Origin: VRUE01 sp963837695
GTDB taxonomy: Bacteria > Actinomycetota > Thermoleophilia > Solirubrobacterales > 70-9
Assembly (NCBI GenBank): GCA_963837695.1
Contig: CAWINZ010000005.1
Coordinates: 1,984,001 to 2,048,000, forward strand
Direction of reading: 5' to 3'
DNA length: 64,000 nt
Made by a program: the position numbers and the translations under genes
In this document: positions 61,035-64,000 of the stretch, piece after piece
How positions within the stretch are numbered: the stretch's first letter is position 1
Layout: every line of letters starts with the position of its first letter
The notes under the pieces: generated by a model
What the model saw: the letters and a program-made list of their open reading frames with translations, nothing else
The model's database searches: none
What the model was told of the DNA's origin: nothing

Positions 61035-61256
61035 ATGAGGCCCAGGCATCCGAAGAAGGAGATCGAGCGTGCGCTCAGCTATGCGGAGGCGAACGGATTC
61101 GTGGTTCTCGTGCCACGTGCACATTGGGGAATTCTCCGCTGTCCCGGTTTGCCTGCGGACTGCTGCCCGCCTCGCTCCGTCAGCGGATCCCCACCAAACC
61201 AGAGCGCTGAAGCCCGTCGTATACGTAACCATGTCGATAAGTGCTCACACAGATGA
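61035..61256 (+). CDS. small toxin-like protein (HicA-like), first gene of a pair
   Basis: The 73-residue protein (RHPKKEIERALSYAEANGFV, RAHWGILRCP, and C-terminal EARRIRNHVDKC) resembles a small family, often left hypothetical, with Cys/His residues and the form PKKE-AL-YAE-GW...HAWG...CP...RR-VDNC, which is regularly encoded before a DNA-binding protein. The basic surface and one central His recall HicA mRNA interferases. The stop overlaps the next ATG, as in toxin-antitoxin operons. Several family residues are altered (AHWG for HAWG), so activity is uncertain. Confidence 0.55.
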   Translation: MRPRHPKKEIERALSYAEANGFVVLVPRAHWGILRCPGLPADCCPPRSVSGSPPNQSAEARRIRNHVDKCSHR

Positions 61257-61840
61257 ATGCCATGCCTGAAGGCCATATTTTTACGATCCGGTTTCATATA
61301 CTCGGCGCCACCGAGGCCGGGGATCACTCCGTGCGAGCGTACGACGATCCGGGACTTCAAGATCAGGGCCTCCTTCTGCCAAGAGGTAATGACGGCATAT
61401 TCGAAGCCGAGTTCGAGCGTGTGGCCCCGACCTTTCCCGAGGCGGTGTTCAGCGCCATGGCCGATCTGCAGCGTGTCTTTCCAGAGGCCAGCCTCGTTCG
61501 GGTCAGCCCCGACGACCTGACGACCATCGGTGGAATCGCCGAGCGCATGGGCCGCAGCCACGAGAGCATCCGCCTGCTGGTCCAGGGCAAGCGGGGGCCG
61601 GGAGGCTTCCCCAAGACGGCGAGCGCATCAGGGGCAAAGCCCCAGGTCTGGCGCTGGCACGAAGTGGTCGACTGGTTCGAGCAGGAGATGGACGTGCGGG
61701 TCCCGGACTCCGAACACGCGAAATTCCTGGCGATGATCAATGATCTTCTCCACCTGCGCCTCGCCGCTCCTACCGTGATCGACAACCGGCGGACCGCGTC
61801 GGCGATGGCGGCACTCCTTCCCAAAGAGCTCGTCGCGTAG
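61253..61840 (+). CDS. helix-turn-helix protein, probable antitoxin partner
   Basis: The 195-residue protein has an N-terminal alpha/beta part (IFTIRFHILGA) with EAEFERVAPTFPEAVFSAMA and DLQRVFPEASLVRVSPDD, then a helix-turn-helix (TIGGIAERMGRSHESIRLLV) and a part reading GGFPKTASASG and VWRWHEVVDWF. The same layout occurs in the DNA-binding partner of the small protein family upstream. ATG 61253 overlaps its stop by 4 bases. It probably binds its own promoter. Codon use is less GC-rich than the nearby methyltransferase. Confidence 0.6.
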   Translation: MNAMPEGHIFTIRFHILGATEAGDHSVRAYDDPGLQDQGLLLPRGNDGIFEAEFERVAPTFPEAVFSAMADLQRVFPEASLVRVSPDDLTTIGGIAERMGRSHESIRLLVQGKRGPGGFPKTASASGAKPQVWRWHEVVDWFEQEMDVRVPDSEHAKFLAMINDLLHLRLAAPTVIDNRRTASAMAALLPKELVA

Positions 61841-61848
61841 GCGTGACG

Positions 61849-62484
61849 ATGGGACGGATCTACGACGCGACCTGGGGGCGGTTCTTCTCGGCGATGTACG
61901 ACCGGCTGCTGGCCGGGACCGAGGAGGCGGGGATACGCGAGCGGCGCCGCGAGGTGCTGGCGCAGGCGCGCGGTCGCACGATCGACATCGGCGCCGGGAC
62001 CGGGGCGAACCTCGGGCTCTTCCCAGACGGCCTCGACCGGCTCGTCATGGCCGAGCCGGATCCGCACATGCTCAAGCAGCTACGGCCCAAATTGACCGCG
62101 TCGGGGCTCGACATCGACCTCGTCGAAGCCGGTGCGGAGAAGCTTCCCTTCGAGGATTCGAGCTTCGACACTGCGGTCTTCACCCTCGTCCTCTGCACGG
62201 TGCCCGATCCCGACGCGGCGCTCGCCGAGGCGGCTCGGGTGCTCAAGCCCGGCGGTCAGCTGCTCTTCATCGAGCACGTCCGCGGCGAGGGCAACGTCGC
62301 CAACTGGCAGGATCGCCTCGAAGGCCCGTGGAAGTTCATCGCCGACGGCTGTCGCTGCAACCGCGACACGGTGGCCAACATCGAAGCCTCGCCGCTGACC
62401 GTCGAGCGGGTCGAGCACGGCGAGCTGCCCAAGTCGCCTCCGCTGGTCCGACCGCTCGTATGGGGCCGGGCCGTCCTGCCTTGA
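61849..62484 (+). CDS. class I SAM-dependent methyltransferase (UbiE/METTL7-like)
   Basis: The 211-residue protein has YDATWGRFFSAMYDRLLA at the N-terminus, SAM motif RTIDIGAGTGANLGLFP, EKLPFEDSSFDTAVFTLVLC and VLKPGGQLLFIEHVRGEGN. This matches the phospholipid/ubiquinone-type or METTL7-like methyltransferases. The substrate is unknown. GTG 61843 is an alternative start. It follows the probable antitoxin gene by 8 bases but may simply be a neighbour. Confidence 0.8.
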   Translation: MGRIYDATWGRFFSAMYDRLLAGTEEAGIRERRREVLAQARGRTIDIGAGTGANLGLFPDGLDRLVMAEPDPHMLKQLRPKLTASGLDIDLVEAGAEKLPFEDSSFDTAVFTLVLCTVPDPDAALAEAARVLKPGGQLLFIEHVRGEGNVANWQDRLEGPWKFIADGCRCNRDTVANIEASPLTVERVEHGELPKSPPLVRPLVWGRAVLP

Positions 62485-62602
62485 TGCATTTGTACGGGCT
62501 ATAGGGCGTACAACCCTGCGTGCGATGCCCAGCGTTGCCGACTCAACGCACGATAATGGTGGTTATGTCAACTTGCCCTATTTTGCAGCGCAACCCCGGC
62601 GC

Positions 62603-62608
62603 TAAGAT
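62603..62608 (+). promoter_or_regulatory. -10 hexamer TAAGAT for the small gene at 62615
   Basis: TAAGAT ends 6 bases before ATG 62615; the spacing matches the other leaderless starts. The upstream 60 bases are relatively AT-rich. Confidence 0.45.
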
Positions 62609-62614
62609 CGGTCA

Positions 62615-62785
62615 ATGGAAGCTCCTCTTCCTCGCCCCAATATGAGCGGCGACGAACTACGCAAGGACTACCGGGCAAGTGACCCCGCTGCGCGGCTGCG
62701 TCAGGGCTTCCGCCTCAGCCGCTTCGGCAGCCGACTTCAGCGCGCGATGGAGGCTTCTCGGACCTCAAGGGCCCCTCGCGATTGA
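62615..62785 (+). CDS. small protein, probable partner of the nucleotidyltransferase
   Basis: The 56-residue frame (MEAPLPRPNMSGDELRKDYR, ASDPAARLRQGFRLSRFGSR, LQRAMEASRT) is basic and helical. Small helical proteins of this kind commonly precede minimal nucleotidyltransferase toxins. The -10 hexamer six bases upstream and the TTGA overlap with the next gene support it. I do not recognise a named family. Confidence 0.55.
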   Translation: MEAPLPRPNMSGDELRKDYRASDPAARLRQGFRLSRFGSRLQRAMEASRTSRAPRD

Positions 62786-63279
62786 CCGACGAACGGGCCC
62801 TCGAGTCCGATCACGAGGGACATCTGCGAGCGCTGACGGCCGGCGGCGTCGACTTCGTCGTGATCGGGGGAATTGCCGTCATGGCGCACGGCTTTGTTCG
62901 GGCAACGGCCGATACGGACATAACCGCCAATCCGGAGATGGCCAACCTCGAGCGTCTCGCCGCTGTCCTCAGCGATCTCGAGGCCGTGCTGCCCGGCGCC
63001 GACCCGATTGTCGGCGATCCGTCCAGCGCACGCTCGATCTCGTTCGGGGGCAATCCGCGCTTCGAGACTCGTCTCGGCCGCCTTCACATCGTCCAGAGTC
63101 CTGCCGGCGCCCCTGAGTACCGAGACATGGCGAACCGTGCCGAAACGGTGCAACTGGACGATCTGGAACTCCGTATCTGCAGCTACTCCGACCTTGTGGC
63201 GATGAAGGAAGCGACCGCTCGCGACCAGGATCGCCTCGACCTTGCGGCGCTTCGAGAGGCTCGCGCCGAAGACGGATGA
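62782..63279 (+). CDS. nucleotidyltransferase-fold protein, probable toxin-antitoxin component
   Basis: The 165-residue protein has the minimal nucleotidyltransferase motif DFVVIGGIAVMAHGFVRATA followed by DTDI (Gly29-Gly30, Asp44, Asp46) and a C-terminal helical part with DLVAMKEATARDQDRLDLAA, as in AbiEii/DUF6036-type proteins. Such proteins transfer nucleotides to targets such as tRNA in toxin-antitoxin systems. The start is TTG overlapping the stop of the small gene. It is convergent with the DsbA-like gene. Confidence 0.75.
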   Translation: MTDERALESDHEGHLRALTAGGVDFVVIGGIAVMAHGFVRATADTDITANPEMANLERLAAVLSDLEAVLPGADPIVGDPSSARSISFGGNPRFETRLGRLHIVQSPAGAPEYRDMANRAETVQLDDLELRICSYSDLVAMKEATARDQDRLDLAALREARAEDG

Positions 63280-63304
63280 ATCGCTCGGCGGACGGCCGAG
63301 CGGC

Positions 63305-64000
63305 TCAGCCGGCGGCTTCGATCGCTTCTTCGAGCAGACCGGCTTCCCCGGGCGTACCCAGGGTTTCTTTGCCTGAGGTGCCGGGGCCTTCGACGGCGAA
63401 CGAGGGCGTACCGGTGAAACCGAGCTTTTCAGCTTCCCGGGTGGTGCCTTCGACTTCGGCGACGGTCTTCGCGCTCTTGCGGTCCCTGTTCCATTGCGCG
63501 ATGTCGGGCACGCCCGCACCCTTCGCTATTTCGGTGAGAAATGCGTCGCTCACGTAGCTGGAGGTCTCGGGCCCCTGGTTTCGGTAGAAGAGCTCGATGA
63601 AGTTCCAGCCGCGGCCCTGCTTACCGGCGGCGATCGCCGCGGCGCCGGCCGGAGTCGATTCCGCATCGATGATCGTGAAGTTCTTGAACTCGATCTTGGC
63701 TTCGCCGCTGCGCACCTTGGAGTCGATCACGCTCGGCACGATCTCTTCCGAGAAGGCTTTGCAGACCGGGCACTTGAGGTCGCCAAACTCATAAAGCGTG
63801 ACCTTGGCGCTCGGCTCGCCGAGCAGGAGGCCGTTCTCGGGAATCCCCTTCAGCTGTTTGGCGACCAGACCCACGTCCTCGAGGTTCGTGTCGCCGCCGC
63901 TGGTCTTGTTCGCGCTGATCACGATCAGGACCAGCACCACGGCGACGACGAGGAAGGCGGCGGCGCTGCTGATCTGGAGCAGTCGTTTGCGGCGTTCTCC
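63305..64000 (-). CDS. DsbA-like thioredoxin-fold protein, membrane anchored (N-terminus beyond window)
   Basis: The frame is open to the window end, so the N-terminus is missing; at least 231 residues are visible. A basic segment (RRKRLL) precedes a membrane helix (AAAFLVVAVVLVLIVIS), followed by a thioredoxin fold with the redox motif CPVC in FGDLKCPVCKAFSEE and the cis-Pro region FTGTPSFAVEG. It likely oxidises or isomerises disulfides outside the membrane, as in actinobacterial DsbA-like proteins. Confidence 0.85.
   Translation of the reverse strand, partial: GERRKRLLQISSAAAFLVVAVVLVLIVISANKTSGGDTNLEDVGLVAKQLKGIPENGLLLGEPSAKVTLYEFGDLKCPVCKAFSEEIVPSVIDSKVRSGEAKIEFKNFTIIDAESTPAGAAAIAAGKQGRGWNFIELFYRNQGPETSSYVSDAFLTEIAKGAGVPDIAQWNRDRKSAKTVAEVEGTTREAEKLGFTGTPSFAVEGPGTSGKETLGTPGEAGLLEEAIEAAG

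Noticed and set aside
61001..61210. 69-codon frame overlapping the HicA-like gene
   Set aside because: It is in a different frame with no family similarity; the 61035 frame has the recognisable pattern and the ATGA overlap with the next gene.

Overview
The window is high-GC actinobacterial DNA. Its gene order, the 16S/23S sequences, the short HisG with HisZ, SepF/YggT and the pgsA-GarA-FtsR neighbourhood suggest Thermoleophilia (Solirubrobacterales-like). That placement is inference from reading alone. Nearly all of the sequence is housekeeping chromosome. There is no prophage, insertion sequence, CRISPR array or tRNA gene that I can support.

Layout. 1-9201: branched-chain amino acid genes (leuD end, leuB, ilvE, cimA), then a sugar-type aminotransferase, argH and a 3-methyladenine glycosylase; leuD and leuB are separated by a methyltransferase and an SOS-type DUF222/HNH gene on the other strand. 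9169-12505: a bifunctional penicillin-binding protein diverging from tyrS. 12537-17778: one complete rRNA operon (16S-23S-5S, no spacer tRNA) with processing stems and a terminator. 17783-26900: a small SOS-type gene, an alpha/beta hydrolase, murA with an Asp in place of the fosfomycin-target Cys, the his run hisZ-G-D-B-H-A-F, and a polysaccharide deacetylase. 26931-32170: CCA-type nucleotidyltransferase, pgeF, yggS, sepF, proC, yggT, lspA and a pseudouridine synthase. 32316-44384: rpsB-tsf-pyrH-frr-uppS-cdsA, dxr-rseP-acyl-CoA ligase, ispG and proS. 44377-46629: pgsA, a one-motif RsiG-like protein (c-di-GMP anti-sigma family), a zinc-ribbon/FHA protein of GarA type and an FtsR-like MerR regulator. 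46732-60871: mixed metabolism and envelope genes (ether-lipid-type FAD enzyme, NAD synthetase, metalloprotease, WS/DGAT, dinB, CcdA, FUSC, thiolase, SDR). 61035-64000: two small toxin-antitoxin-like pairs, a methyltransferase and a DsbA-like protein cut by the window end.

Regulation. Many transcription units start with a TANNNT hexamer 6-10 bases before the start codon and have no Shine-Dalgarno sequence, which points to widespread leaderless mRNAs. In two genes a LexA-type box lies directly after this hexamer and contains the ATG itself. Divergent pairs (murA/hydrolase, tyrS/PBP) appear to share overlapping -10 hexamers. A short palindromic repeat (core GGCGGTTCCGCGGAACCGCC) occurs four times, once in frame inside a protein gene. 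Two longer inverted repeats sit between convergent genes.
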